Source of the DNA: Costus lasius
Taxonomy: Eukaryota; Streptophyta; Magnoliopsida; Zingiberales; Costaceae
DNA length: 64,000 nt
NCBI GenBank assembly: GCA_027563935.2
Contig: JANVAS020000239.1
Coordinates: forward strand, 806,001 to 870,000
Reading direction: 5' to 3'
Within the stretch, counting starts at the first letter, position 1, and each line of letters opens with the position of its first letter. Below the pieces are notes generated by a model. The model was not told where the DNA came from. It saw only the letters and a list, made by a program, of their open reading frames with translations, and did no database searches. A program made the position numbers and the translations under genes. This document shows, piece after piece, positions 46,857 to 58,984 of the stretch.

Positions 46857-49800
46857 GCTCTCCCCGGGTTGAAAGAATTATCCTTTGGAGGATTATCCTT
46901 GTACCATTGGAGTAACTCAGGGGCGGCTATAGCTAGCTCTGACTCAGAAAGCCATACCTCCTCACCATTAATGAGTCTAACTTGATAAAATATTTGTACC
47001 TCATCGGTGGTGAATCTGGTTTGGTCTTCAAGAATAGCCTCAATCTCCAGCTTGTGGGTGTCATCTGGATCTGGTATGGAGAGGGGCTCATGATAGAGGG
47101 TGAGATCCTCCACGTTGACGGTGGTGGGGATGCCCAGTTCAGGCGGTAGATCGAGGACATAGGCATTGTCAATGATTTTGTCTATGATGGTGAAGGGGCC
47201 AAGTCCTTTTGAGTCCAACTTGTGCCCTGTCCCGTGGATGCGCTCCTCACGTGCTCGTAGAATCACTTTATCACCTGTGGAAAATAACCTTTCTCGGTGA
47301 TGTTTGTTAGCAGCTTCGCGATAATGATTAACAGATTCTAGCATTTTAGAAAATATTTCAGCATGCATTTGCGAAGTATGTAAAGCAAAGTCACGAGCAG
47401 GTAAAGAAGTCCTAAAGTGTCTAGGTAGAGGGAAGAGATCTATAGGTTTGTTGGGTTGATACCCTAGGTTGGCTTGGAAAGGGGAGAGACCTGTGGTCTT
47501 GTTGACTGTACTGTTGTAGGAGAACTCGGCAGTGGGTAGGAGTTTATCCCAGTTGCCAGGATGTTCACTTACCAAACTCCTAAGGATACTCCCAAGTGAT
47601 CAGTTGACCACTTCAGTCTGCCCATCCATTTGGGGATGGTAGGCTGTGGAGAACTTGAGTTTTGTTCCTAGAAGGATCCATAGGGTTCTCCAAAAATGGC
47701 TTACAAAGCTAGGGTCTCTATCAGACACTATAGTTAAGGGTGTCCCACGAAGCCTGACAACTTCCCTAAAGAAGAGTTTAGCAACATGGGAGGGATCAGT
47801 GGTTTTAGTGTAGGCTATAAAATGTGCCATCTTGGTGAATCTATCAACTACCAGAAATATAGATTCATGTTTAGCTGAGGTTCGGGGTAGTCCTAAAATG
47901 AAATCCATACTAAGGTCCTGCCAAGGAGCTTGGGGAAGGGGTAAGGGAGTGTATAGACCAGGGCTGTGCTTATGGACTTTGGTGAGCTGACAAGTCCTAC
48001 AATGTCTCACAACCTTAGCTACATCCTGGTAAACGTTCGGCCAGAAGAACCGTTCCTCTACAAGGGCTTGGGTCTTATCTCGACCGTGGTGCCCAGCAGA
48101 CCCGCCTCCGTGTAATTCCCAAACAAGGAATTCTCGGATGGATGTCTTGGGCACACAAAGTGTCGGTCCAAGAAAGAGATACCCATCCCTAAGGGTGTAG
48201 AGAGGGTGACTTAATGGGTCCTGGCTAAGGTCAGCATATAAGGCAGAAAAATCAGGATATTCAAAATAAGCATCTTTCATGGAATCAAAACAAGTAACTT
48301 CAACATGCAGTTTGTTCAAAAGTAAAGTTACTCTACTAAGGGCATCCGCTACTTTATTTTCAGATCTTGATTTATGTCTAAGCACAAAAGTGTATTGCTG
48401 TAGATATTCGACCCACTTAGCATGCCTTGAGTTCAACTTTTTCTGAGCATTCAAATAGGAGAGGGCCTGGTGGTCACTATTAAGAGTAAACACCCTATGG
48501 ATGAGGTAATGTCTCCAATACCTTAGAGCCTGAACTATAGCATAAAACTCTTTGTCATAGGTAGAGTATTTTTGCTTTGCCTCATTGAGTTTTTCACTAA
48601 AGAAGGCTATGGGATGGACTTCTTGGCTTAGGGTTCCCCTTATGCCAATTCTAGAGGCATCACAATCTACCTCAAAGACTTTATTGAAGTTAGGAAGTCT
48701 AAGGACCGGGGCAGTGGTCATCTTATCCTTAAGTTCTTGGAAGGCCTTGCTAGTAGATTTAGTCCAGGAGAGCTCACCTTGTTTTAGGCAACTAGTGATA
48801 GGTGCCACTATAGAGCTAAAGTTCCTTATGAATCTCCTATAGAAGGTAGCTAGGCCATGGAAGCTCCTGACTTTAGTGATGGTCTTAGGTTCAGGCCAGT
48901 CTACGATGGCTTGGATCTTGGATGGGTCAGCTTGAAGGCCTTGCTCAAACACTATGAACCCTAAGAAGATCACACTATGGGACAAAAAGGAACACTTCTT
49001 GAGATTGATATAGAGTTGCTCTTCCTTAAGAAGGTCAAGGGTCTTCCTAAGGTGCTCTAGGTGTTCCTCTTTAGTCTTACTGTAGATGAGGATATCATCA
49101 AAGTAGACTACATGGAATCTTCCAATGAAAGGCTTTAAGACTTGGGTCATGAGTCTCATGAATGTGGAAGTAGCATTAGTCAAGCCAAAAGGCATGACTA
49201 ACCATTCATAGAGACCATCCTTGGTCTTGAAAGCTGTCTTCCATTCATCACCTAGCCTTATCCTGATCTGGTGGTATCCACTTCTTAAGTCAAGCTTGCT
49301 AAACCATTTAGAGCCAACTAGCATGTCTAGCATATCATCAAGCCTAGGAATAGGAAACCTATACTTGACTGTGATTTTATTTATGGCTCTACAGTCTATA
49401 CACATGCGCCAACTGCCATCCTTTTTAGGGGTGAGCAGAGCAGGCACGGCGCATGGGCTAAGGCTTTCTCTGATGTGTCCTTTCTCTAATAGGTCATCTA
49501 CTTGCCTCTTAAGTTCTTGATGCTCGGTGGGGTTCATCCTATAGTGGGGCAGATTGGGTAGGGTTGAACCTAGGATAAGATCTATTGCATGTTGGATGTC
49601 CCTAAGAGGTTGAAGTCCTGTGGGTAGTTCTTCAGGGGTAAGCTCACTATATTGTTCTAAGAGGGCTTCTACTTCAGGGGGTGGCTTACTTTCTTCTTCT
49701 TGGTTGACTTCCTTGAGGACTAAGGTAAACAAATGTTGATCAGGCTTATAATCCTTAGGTCTCATGAGCTGAAGGGTTGGTTGTATGGGTTTGGTCTCTT

Positions 49801-50216
49801 CTATTTTTCTCTTATTGGTTGAGGCTTTAAGCTCTCTAGGCATAGAAGGTTTAGCTTGATCTTTTGACCTGAATGACTAAAGACATAGGTATTAGTCCGA
49901 CGGTAGTGGACTACATCCATGTCATATAGCCATGGTCTGCATAGAAGGACTTGAGCGACGTCCATAGTGATGACGTCACACCAAATCTGTCCTTCATAGG
50001 TACCAAACTATAAGGGAACTTGACTCCTATGGGTTACTGGTACACTAGACTGGTTGACCTAGGAGATGCTATAAGGGGTTGGGTGAGCTTCTATCTTAAG
50101 TTTAAACTTGGTAACAGCAGAGTGGGAGACAACGTTGAGACTACTACCCCCATCTATCACTACTTTGCACATGTTTCCATTGCATTCGTGTAAGTATGGA
50201 AGATACTAGTTCTTCG
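46739..50216 (-). pseudogene. pol of gypsy F (protease, RT, RNase H, integrase, C-terminal extension)
   Basis: Minus-strand order: retropepsin (50216-49844) with VVIDGGSSLNVVS and a later GRPW-like CRPWLYD, carrying two in-frame TAG stops; then an open 747-codon stretch from 49843 with RT (YFDD near residues 247-250), RNase H ([27 protein letters not shown]) and integrase (HHGRDKT...CRTC zinc finger, core ending SDRDPSF and HPQMDGQTE). A TGA near 47598 interrupts the integrase at VVN-stop-SLG, where K reads Arg. The frame resumes to 46739 with SPFQANLGYQPNKP, the GPFTIIDKI region and a chromodomain-like IEAILEDQTRF...GEEVWLSESEL. The last ~39 codons, basic (RRSVRARRKPLRYGF), lie in the 3' LTR. 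At least three stops make it non-functional. Confidence 0.9.
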
Positions 50217-51255
50217 CTAATCATCCGTGGGTGAGGGTTTGATCAAGGTACACCTAACAACTCCTAAGGGGTTTTGGGTAGGCTCCTCACTGCTATCATA
50301 CTCATGGTCTTCTAGGATCTGGCAGTCAGAATCAGGGTCATTAATGTCATCATGTCTAGGGGTTTGGTTTTCCTCACCTAGGTACAGGACTCTTTTAGGG
50401 CAGTCTTTCATATAGTGTCCAAATTGTTGGCAACCATGGCATATGACCCTAGATGGTTCTGGGTAACTAGAGGGCTTGGCTTTGGGAGTGCTAGAGCTTT
50501 GGGGTTGGGTAGGTCTAAGACTTGGTCTAGATGCACTAAACTCTTTCCTAAAGGCAATCTTAAGTTCTTGCTCTATCTCCTTGGCTCTAAGATGGGCCAC
50601 CTCTATGGAGTGTATCTGGTAGTAGGTAAGGCCCTTTCTAATCTCAGATCGGAGACTATTTTTATACCTGCTAAGGGTGAATAGAGGGTTTTCTCCTGGG
50701 TTTCCCATAAGGATGAATTCTTCAAAGCTAGCAGTGTATTGATCAACAGTCATAGATCCTTGGGTTAAGCTAGAGGCTTGGTCAAACAACTTACTCTGAA
50801 AATATGAGGGGACATATTTCAGTTTAAGTTGTTGGCGCATTTCTAGCCAAGTGTCCATTCCACATGTTTGGTTGAGGGATTCCTACATGGTTTGGATTGG
50901 GATATCCATTCCATGTTGGATAAGGATGGGTTCCCATATGGTTTGGATTGGGATATCCATTCCACATAGGTTGGGTTCCAGCATGGGTTGGGGTTTGTTG
51001 CCCATTCCAAGGTTGTCGGGTTTCCACATGATTTGGACTAGGGGGTGGTTCACTAGCATGGTTTGGAGATCTACCCCTAGCATTGTTAAGCTGGTTGAGG
51101 TTTTGGTTGATGGTTTTTATTTGAGCGGCCAAAAGGTGAAATTGGTTAAGACTCTGAGTAATGGTTCCTACTTGCTCAGTCAAAAGGTCAATCTCATCAT
51201 TCAAGGCAGCATTATCCATTGTGGAATCTTGTTGAGTTTTAGACCGGGTTTGCAT
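50217..51255 (-). pseudogene. gag of gypsy F (internal deletion and frameshift)
   Basis: Gag starts at MQTRSKTQQDS (51255; the longer frame from 51330 has a hydrophobic, unlikely extension). The N-terminal part contains five or so WNG-x-x-NPNHxG repeats (50851-51010). It then shifts frame near 50850 and runs on as TWLEMRQQLKLKYVP..., the second half of a chromovirus gag core, with CCHC knuckle CHGCQQFGHYMKDC and an acidic tail ending at 50217. The first half of the usual gag core, the part before the TW motif, is missing. This is best explained by a deletion at the WNG repeats. Confidence 0.82.
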
Positions 51256-51351
51256 GGTGGTTTTGAAAGATATAAGTTTTGAAAATAGGGCCAAAAATGA
51301 TAGATAAAATAAGTAGTCAATTTTTTTCAAACACCTAGTTCCAAAGATCGC

Positions 51352-51629
51352 CTAGAAGTAGAAAAATAAGTTTAAAGGCTTAAAATCTAGTCTAAGAGCG
51401 TAAGCTCTGATACCAATCTGATGTAGGATGGGGAACTAAAGCATTCAAACAACGTCTTTGAAAATCGGTTTTGATAAATAGCTTAGTAAGGGAAAAATCG
51501 ATGTTATGCTAATGAGGTTTGAGAAACTAATTTTTTTGTATTATATATGTAAGAGAAAACCGAGTTTAAACTAAGAACTATAAATAAGAATTACACTAGA
51601 AAGCAGTAAATGCAGGAAGTAAACTTACA
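51352..51629 (-). promoter_or_regulatory. Putative leader intron of gypsy F
   Basis: The 5' LTR reads GCACT|GTAAGT on the minus strand (donor 51628). The leader after the primer-binding site reads TTATTTTTCTACTTCTAG|G (acceptor 51352). The 277-nt predicted intron would remove the primer-binding site. LTR M conserves the donor as GCACG|GTGAGC (41261). The downstream ATG is not joined in phase by this splice; it would only shorten the 5' UTR. Confidence 0.35.
51404..51415 (-). other. Primer-binding site, gypsy F
   Basis: TGGTATCAGAGC on the minus strand, three bases from the LTR end at 51419, matches initiator-Met tRNA. Confidence 0.88.
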
Positions 51630-53072
51630 GTGCAGCCCTTGAGAATCAAAGGGCTGTGCTTCCCGTTCTTCACCGGTCCTACTCTGATGGAAGGTGTAGG
51701 CTGGAGCTTACAAACATTCACAGATATATCCGTACAAGTCACGGATTTTAATACAAAAGAAAGATCAAGGGGTGAGGTTAAGCCTCACAAATTCCCTTGC
51801 TTATCCTAGGTTACTAAAGATAAGGGGAAGAAGAGAATAGAAAGGGGTGTGCCCTTTCTAGTTCCACTCCTTGTGCAAGCTTCAAGATAAAACTCAAAAT
51901 TAGTGTAGGAAGATGTTCTTGAAACAAAGAGAGAAGACTAGGGAGAGAGACTTAGCCGAATAGCATGAAAACTCCATGATGCCGAGAGGGAGATTGTCTT
52001 CTCCTTGCTCCATACTGAGGATGAAGAGGTGCTCTCCTTGAGGTTGTGCACTTAAGAAGGGGAGGAGTCCTTCTTGGAGTCTTGGTGGGAAGGTTGGAAG
52101 AAGATGATGGCTCGGCTATAGGGAGAATTCTAATACTAACACAAGTAATTAACCTAGGAAACTAATAGACAATATTATTTCATCAGAAGTTAGAGAATAC
52201 ATGCGAGAGGGGTACATTTATAGGCAAGTGGGAGAGCTAGGGTAGGATGGTCAATTGCGCCCTTGCGCTCCTTACAAAAATAGAGTGAAATTCGAAATTT
52301 GAAAGACAAGGCCTGGCGCAAATTGGTCTTGAAAGCTTTCCATCTTTGATAGTCTTCCTTTGGCAAGGTTTTGATGGCGTTGGGCTGGCATTGAGGTGGC
52401 TTTCCTTGCTTCTTGTGTTGGCGAGAGGCTCTCATTTTTGCTGAATGTTGGCACATAAGTGAAGGATTCAGAAGTTGAATCCTTTCCATAAGTACTTTGG
52501 GCGGCAAAACAATATGGTAAGTCTCATTAAAGGCTCCCTTTGATTGTGGATCTAGATTGGATTGATTTTGAATTCTTTCTTTGCTTGGCTGATGAGTTGG
52601 CGCATATCCAAGGTTGGATGGTTGATGTGGCCGATTGATTCATTGAAGAGGCGCCTAATCAAATGAGGAAACTGAAATGGCAAGTGATTTCATCTTGGAC
52701 CTTGAGTTGAACTTGGAGTTGGTGAGGTTGAAGTCTTCTTTCCTTTCTTGAACTGAACTTCTTGAGTGGAGCTTGAGCTGACCTTGGAGTGGAGCTTTAG
52801 CTGACCTTAAGCTTGAATGACCTGCCAAAAATATAACCAATGCAAGGATGCACTATCCTACCATGATGCAAAGTTCATAAGAGCTACATGCATTACAATG
52901 CACAACCTACTACAATTGGACTTGCCATAAATGACTACATGATGCATGGCTTTATTAAAAGTAAATTACCCTAAATGCAATGCAAGAAAAGGGACTCTAA
53001 GGGAACCCATATCGAAGGGGTTTCCTGCGAGCCCGGACAGATCTCCTCAGAGCAGGGCTACTGCCTCCATCA
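51419..53072 (-). repeat. 5' LTR of gypsy F
   Basis: This 1654-bp LTR is the partner of 45201-46856. It is flanked by tgatt (53073-53077). No genes are in it; frames at 52190-52840 are LTR shadows. Confidence 0.93.
52217..52222 (-). promoter_or_regulatory. Candidate TATA box, gypsy F 5' LTR
   Basis: TATAAATGTACCCC on the minus strand is the only good TATA in the LTR. It lies about 860 bp from the LTR start and is conserved in the other LTR (46006-46001). Confidence 0.5.
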
Positions 53073-53077
53073 TGATT

Positions 53078-54114
53078 GGATTTGTAGGTTTAAAAAGAAT
53101 AATTTCGATGTTGCGATTTACCTCCCAGTACTTCTCGCAACGTCAAAGATGCAAACTTACTTGGCCACAGTAATTTATGGTATAAACTGAATTATAATCA
53201 AATCAATGCTATAATAATCTTGACAAAGAATAAAAATATAAATTTCAATCGATAAACATCAATGGGCTACATCCCTAATCTGGAAAACAAGTTTTCTCGC
53301 TCATATTTGAAGAAAATAGCACATATATAGATGAAACTTGCATTCAGTCATAATAAAATATAAGAAAATCACTAGAACACTAATCATATATGCTTCCCCT
53401 TGATCTAGAGTTGAAGATGAAGTATCTAATTATCTTATTTGCCTAAATTGTCGCCAGAATTTTGCCTTGGAAGTCGATTTTGCCCTAGCCGCCGCCTCTG
53501 ATCATGTTCACTGTAAAAGTCTCTCTTGGCCTCCAAAAATTCATCTTTTTATAGTTTAATGGCTTTGAAACCCTTCAAGGAAGTATGTTGGAGAGTTTGG
53601 TTCAAATCTGACTCAATTTGGGGTCGAATCGGGTGAAAAACACAAAGGGGCAGAAAAACTCACGGCCCGTAAACTGTTCACGGTTGCAGTCGTGAAAGTT
53701 TCAGTGAGTAAAGTCTTTTGTGCATAGAAATATTCATGGGCCATAAAGGATTCACGCCCTCACCCATGAAAGTTTCTGAACTTTTTAACTTAGCCACGAT
53801 TTCAGCCTTTGAACGCGAAACTCATGGCCAGCCGAAAAACTCTCGGCTGTGGCTGTGAATATCACGTCTAACATTGTTTTTGCCCAAATTTGACATGCGA
53901 CCTTGTAATTTCCTAGGGAATTGTGCTATGGCTTGAAAACTCAGAAAATCTATTATTTTCATGTCATTTTGCCTATATTTTCATAAAAACCAAGAAAAGT
54001 AATGATACCGTACCAAGTGAACTAAAAACACTAAAATTCATTATAAAATCATAATGTAAGCCCAAAATATCATATAAAATATAGGCAAAAATATGATGTA
54101 AATGCAATGCATCA
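53078..54114 (-). repeat. 5' LTR of element J, 5' portion
   Basis: The Athila-like LTR starts TGATGCATTGCATTTACATC on the minus strand at 54114 and continues past F at 45200-44770 (about 1.47 kb in total). It contains CACGGCCCGTAAA / TTCACGG inverted motifs (53660-53900). No genes are seen. Boundaries are inferred from TGAT...ATCA ends and the primer-binding site, not from an LTR pair. Confidence 0.7.
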
Positions 54115-55819
54115 CTCTGCTGCCTTTCTTTGTGGTTCCTAAAAATGACAATATCATCTTCTTTGAAAGATACTACTTTTCTATGTGAGTTAGCTGCAAT
54201 TGTGTACTTCAGTGTGTTTCGTGCAATGTGATCTTTCACCTCGTTATGGATTTTAGCAATATGAGGACAATGCTGATTGGTTGGTGTGGATGGGTAAGGG
54301 CAATGACACTACGTCTATCGGTTTCTGAGGTTGATAGCTGTGGTTAATTTGGAAAGGACTCGCACCAGTGTTCCTATTGAGGGTGCTATTGAAGGCAAAT
54401 TCAGCAGTTAGTAGTAACTTATCCCAATTCCCTAGATGCTCCCCCACCAAACATCTTAGTATGTTTCCTAGGGATCTATTAACCACTTTGGTTTGACCAT
54501 CAGACTAGGGGTGGCAGGCTATTAAAAAAATCAGTTTAGTGCCTAAGAGCTTCCATAGTGTGTTCCAGAAATGCCCTACAAATTTAGTGTCCCTATCAGA
54601 CATGATAGTGCGGGATAACCCATGATGGCGCACAACTTCCTTAAAAAACAACATAGCCACATGTGAGGCATCCGTACACTTGCTACAAGGGATCAAATGA
54701 GCCATTTTTTAAAATCGTTCCACCACAATGAATATGGAGTCTTGGTGAGCACTAGTCCTAGGGAGCCCAAGTACAAAATCCATGCTAATGTCTTGCCAAG
54801 GACCATCTGGTATAGATAATGACATATATAACCCTGTATTGTGCTTCTGGGTTTTGGCCACTTGGCAAGTCTGGCAATGGCTAATGATTTGGGCAAAATC
54901 TCTACCTATGAAGGCCAGAACAACCTCTCTTCCACTAGGGCTTGGGTTTTGTCTCTACCGTGGTGACCTACTAATCCTCCACCATATAAGTCCCATATGA
55001 GTAAGTCCCATAATGAGGTAAGGGAAATACATAAGTTTCCCTTCCTAAAGAGAAAAGCATCCTTGATAGCATAATTAGGAATAGAGAGGGCTAGGTCAAT
55101 GATGTCATGAAAGGGCTTTCTAAAGTCAAGATATTCCACATCCTCATCTCTAATCCACTCAAAGCCACTAATCAAAACATGCAGCATATGTAAAAGTAAG
55201 GTCCTTCGGCTTAAGGCATCGGCCACCTTATTTTGGGCCCCCCTGACTTATGTTTGAGGGCAAAGGTGTACTATTGTAAAAATTCCACCCACTTGGCTTG
55301 CCTAGGGTTTAACTTGAATTGGTAGCTTAAGTACACTAGGGCTTGATGATCATTATTGAGGATGAACTCTTTATGGATCAGGTAATGTCTCCAATGCTTG
55401 AGGGCTTGAACAACGGCGTAGAATTCTTTATCGTAAGTAGAGTAACACTACCTCGCATTGTTCAACTTTTCACTAAAAAAGGCGATGGGATGCCCTTCTT
55501 GGCTAAGAGTACCCCCCAATACCAACCTAGAGGCATCACAATCTACTATGAAAACCTTGCCAAAATCAGGTAACCTTAATACCGAGGTAGAGGTAATTTT
55601 CTCCTTCAGCGCTTGGAAGGCCTTTTCCGCTGCTGGCATCCACTCAAAGTTTCCTTTGCATAAACAGCTAGTGATGGGCGTAACCAAGGTACTAAAATTA
55701 TAAATAAACCTCTGGTAGAAGGTAGCTAATTCATGAAAACTTCTGGGCTCCGTCAAGATAGTGGGGGTTGCCCAATCCAGAATGGCTTTCACTTTTGCAG
55801 GCTCAACCTTCAACCCATG
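54115..55819 (-). pseudogene. Decayed gypsy pol K (relative of F)
   Basis: Minus-strand fragments in order: RT thumb and RNase H start (55813-55448: SFHELATFYQRFIYNFSTL, VDCDASRLVLGG); a damaged stretch to 55227; ADALSRRTLLL and integrase zinc finger (55226-54906: [19 protein letters not shown]); integrase core in two frames (54896-54693 and 54705-54505, [12 protein letters not shown]); and integrase C-terminal part (54486-54253: VNRSLGNILRCLVGEHLGNW). Several frameshifts and stops separate the pieces. It is the same lineage as F but older. J's LTR truncates its 3' end and LTR N truncates its 5' end. Confidence 0.85.
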
Positions 55820-57277
55820 TGTTGGTGTATATGCCCTAGGACCTAGTTTTGGTCGACTTATGTACTACTTGACACTGATATTTGTATATCATTCTGGCAT
55901 TGTCGTTATCATTGTTTGACTACACCTGCGATTGTGTACTTACATGATAATGTCCCTGGAGACAGATTGGATCTGTGCTCGAATTATAATCCCCAGTCGA
56001 TGTACCTTAGTGGATATGGGATAGCTATGGTACTTGTGAGACTGGTATGTGGGCTGGTTAGGCACGTGGTGCTAACGCAGACACATGGGTATATCATTGG
56101 GGATATACTGGATAGACCCGCTATGAGGCTATGACTTGGTGTCATGAGTTATCCTCATAAGTGACAGGAGATGCATTGATCCCTTGACTTGAGGTCATTA
56201 ATCATTCTATATGGTTAGGGACTTGCTTTGATACAACCTAACACCTTGCCGTAGCTGGGAGGTCATAACGGTTGTTATTGAGCATGTCACGACCCATATG
56301 AGAAGTTCAATGGACAGACATAGGATTTGCCCCTTCCCTAAGGAAGTATGATATCCATGGAGCTCCTTTATGGTTCTATGACTGAGAGTGTATGGCCATA
56401 CCCAGGTAAGAACCTGTTTTAGTCATAGCCATGTGATTGGATGAAAACAAGTGGTGACACACTTGTCCAATCGGATATCAGTACGGCAAAGAGACTGTAA
56501 TGCATCTGTACCTAGTTGCGATGATGGGGATGTCGATGACGATATCCATTCCAACGACCTGGGTAGCAGCGATGCACTGCTAGGTGCCACTCACTGCTTG
56601 TGATGACCTTTGGTCAGCACTGCCAGCGTCAGAGGAACCTACAGGGTCGCACACCTTGATACTTGAGTTCTCGTATTGATCGGGAAGCCTTATGATCGAG
56701 TTATTGGATAACTCGGATCTAATTGGGAGATTTCATCAGCGCCAATGGGCTTGATGAGATGGAAGAATGTTATTGGAGCCAAACTTCATTTTTGGCAGGT
56801 TGACCCGTATTTGACCATGGTTGGTGACATTTGGATTAGGGTTGCATTGGATTGGATCCAAGTGCTTAATCAACCTATGCAATGATGTTTGGGCTAGCTC
56901 ATTATCCAATGAGGCCCAATAACAAGTTCTCATGAAGAGATGAGAGGCTAAAAGGGTATAATGGGGAGAAACATGAACCATTAGGCGCCTAGGGGCATAA
57001 TGGGGTCATGTTGGCGCCTTTGCTTCATTATGGAAGTAAAGGGCGCCTCCCCCTCTCTTCCTAGGATGGAATGCATGCCTCTATGGCATTGCTTGAGGCG
57101 CAAGGCAAGGCCTTGGCGCACAAGGAAAGGCGTGGGAACAAAAGGTAAGGTTGAATGAGAACTATGGAAATGTCTTGGAGACTTTCCTTATCTCAAACCT
57201 CCTCATCCTAGCCCTGCACTTGTCATGATCCTAGCCATTACCCTAACCGCCTCTTGCCCTATAAATATGACCCTAGT
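55820..57277 (+). repeat. Copia LTR N (3' end cut by element G)
   Basis: The plus-strand LTR starts TGTTGGTGTATATGCCCTAGG, related to LTR I and more distantly to the A-G family. It keeps the same module order: GTATGGCCATACCCAGG (56392-56408), TGACCTTTGGTCA hairpin (56604-56616) and AGGGTCGCACA (56643-56653). It stops at 57277 where G was inserted. The 72-81 residue frames in it are unsupported. Confidence 0.8.
57260..57267 (+). promoter_or_regulatory. Candidate TATA box of LTR N
   Basis: TATAAATA lies about 1440 bp into the LTR, ten bases before the G insertion, which therefore probably separated the promoter from its start site. Confidence 0.45.
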
Positions 57278-58964
57278 TGAAGGTCCCCTAATACAAGGGG
57301 AGGGGGCGAAACCCTAATAGAAGGCGCATATAAGGAATTTCGAGCGGAAGCAAGGGTTTCTTTTAACATCTTTTGCATGCCATATGATCAACATATAAAT
57401 GCTTGTATAGATCGATAGAGATCATACCATAGCCATGAGGAAGATGGCGACTTGGAAGAGAAAGATGCAAGTGCTTCTTCTCCAAAGGTGCCGCACACAA
57501 GAAGAGAGGTGGCTCCTTCTTGTTGATCTTTGTGCTAGCAAAGATCTTCAAGTGCCCTTGTCGTGTGAAGAAGATTGAGATCTCTCTTGCTTGGCCGAAT
57601 AACCTCCTTGGCGTGAAGACTCTTTTTCTCTCAGAGAGAGGAGACGTCGAGAGGAGGAGATAGGCGACGTGAGAAACGTTCCATGTGAACGTTAAGACAT
57701 GGCTTCTAAAAATAGTAAGCCTTAATGTCTCAAGCGGTTATGCGTTCACTTCAAAGTGAACCAAGCGCTTATCTCACTCCCTTTTGAACCATGCGCTCAT
57801 ACATGAGCCGGTTCAATTGTATTTTGGTCCAAGACCAAATTAAATCAGCCCAAGCGATTTGGTCTAGACCATAGTAAACCCTAAGGTTCCAGATCTAACC
57901 GTTCATCTCTTGATGCTTTTGATCTCACCGATCTAGCATCACTACTCTCGATCGAAGCTTACCGATCTCAAGCCCTAATCAATCAAACATGATCAGACCA
58001 GATCTCACTTACAATCAGAGTTTAAATTCCTTTAAACTGAACCAAAACAATTCAGTCCACACGATCTGACTTAAGTAAGCCATATCATCAAATTGTGCGA
58101 CCCTAAGGGTTTCCTTTAAATGTCGGTAACGATAACTTACGTTATCACGATCAGTGAGGGGTATCTAGCAACACATCACTGTCTCCCGATATAAAGGAAA
58201 GAGTCTTCCAAGACTACACCCAAACCACAGCACAAGCGTGAATCCACTTCACTAGGCATACATGTTTCCTTTGCCACTGGATGTTCTTATTGGACAAGCG
58301 TGTCAAGCCTGTAACTCCAATATGATGAGCATGATTAGATCAGATGAACATAGTCACCTGGGTATGGCCATACACTTTCTCAATCATCTCATCCAGGGGG
58401 GCCCCTTTAGAACATCACACTCCAATCAAGGAGACGACAATCCTATATCTATCACTAGTGTCCTAACCTGACTCATGATCATTATCCAAGATAGTCTATA
58501 ACCATTATGTTTCAAATGATATTGAACTACCTCAAAACAATGACAATCATCATTTAGAAACACATGTGATCTCAAGTCAGAGGACATGTGCCACTTGTTG
58601 TAAACAAGGATTATTCACATTGTGACAAGCAATTGAATATCCTAGTAGGGTCTGTCCAGTATATCCAATGTACCCATGAGTCTACATCTTATTCCATGCT
58701 CGAAGCATCCTATAAGATTAGAACACATATTAGTCTCAATCATATCAAGGCTGTCTCATGTTCACCAAGATATCTCAACTAAGGACATTACAGCATGTCA
58801 GCCAAGCTGAACAGCATTGAGACATTATTCAGAAGCACACTTATTGCAGCAGACAATGTAACAAACTGAATAACAACCATTGCCTTTATAAACATAAGAG
58901 TTTATACATGATACTGAAAGAATCCCAAGGCCTCAAACATTAGCCTTAAGGGCATACCCCAACA
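57278..58964 (-). repeat. 3' LTR of element G
   Basis: This 1687-bp LTR starts TGTTGGGGTATGCCC and ends ...AGGGGACCTTCA on the minus strand. It contains ATG GCT ATG|GTATGATC at 57436-57426. Confidence 0.92.
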
Positions 58965-58984
58965 ATCTCCCACTTGCACTTAAT

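Larger units (their letters stand above)
45201..53072 (-). mobile_element. CRM-like Ty3/gypsy chromovirus F
   Basis: This 7872-bp element on the minus strand is inserted in J's LTR with TSD tgatt (45196-45200 and 53073-53077). It has 5' LTR 53072-51419, primer-binding site 51415-51404, gag (broken), protease-RT-RNase H-integrase, polypurine tract CGGGGAGAGC (46857-46866) and 3' LTR 46856-45201. LTR divergence is about 2-3% by eye. The pol frame runs 118 bp into the 3' LTR. To my knowledge pol overlapping the LTR is reported for centromeric CRM elements, so the lineage call is CRM-like; this rests on family resemblance, not a tree. Confidence 0.93.

Noticed and set aside
53973..54239. 88-codon minus-strand frame
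   Set aside because: It crosses the boundary between decayed pol K and the start of J's LTR at 54114, so the second half is a read-through artefact.
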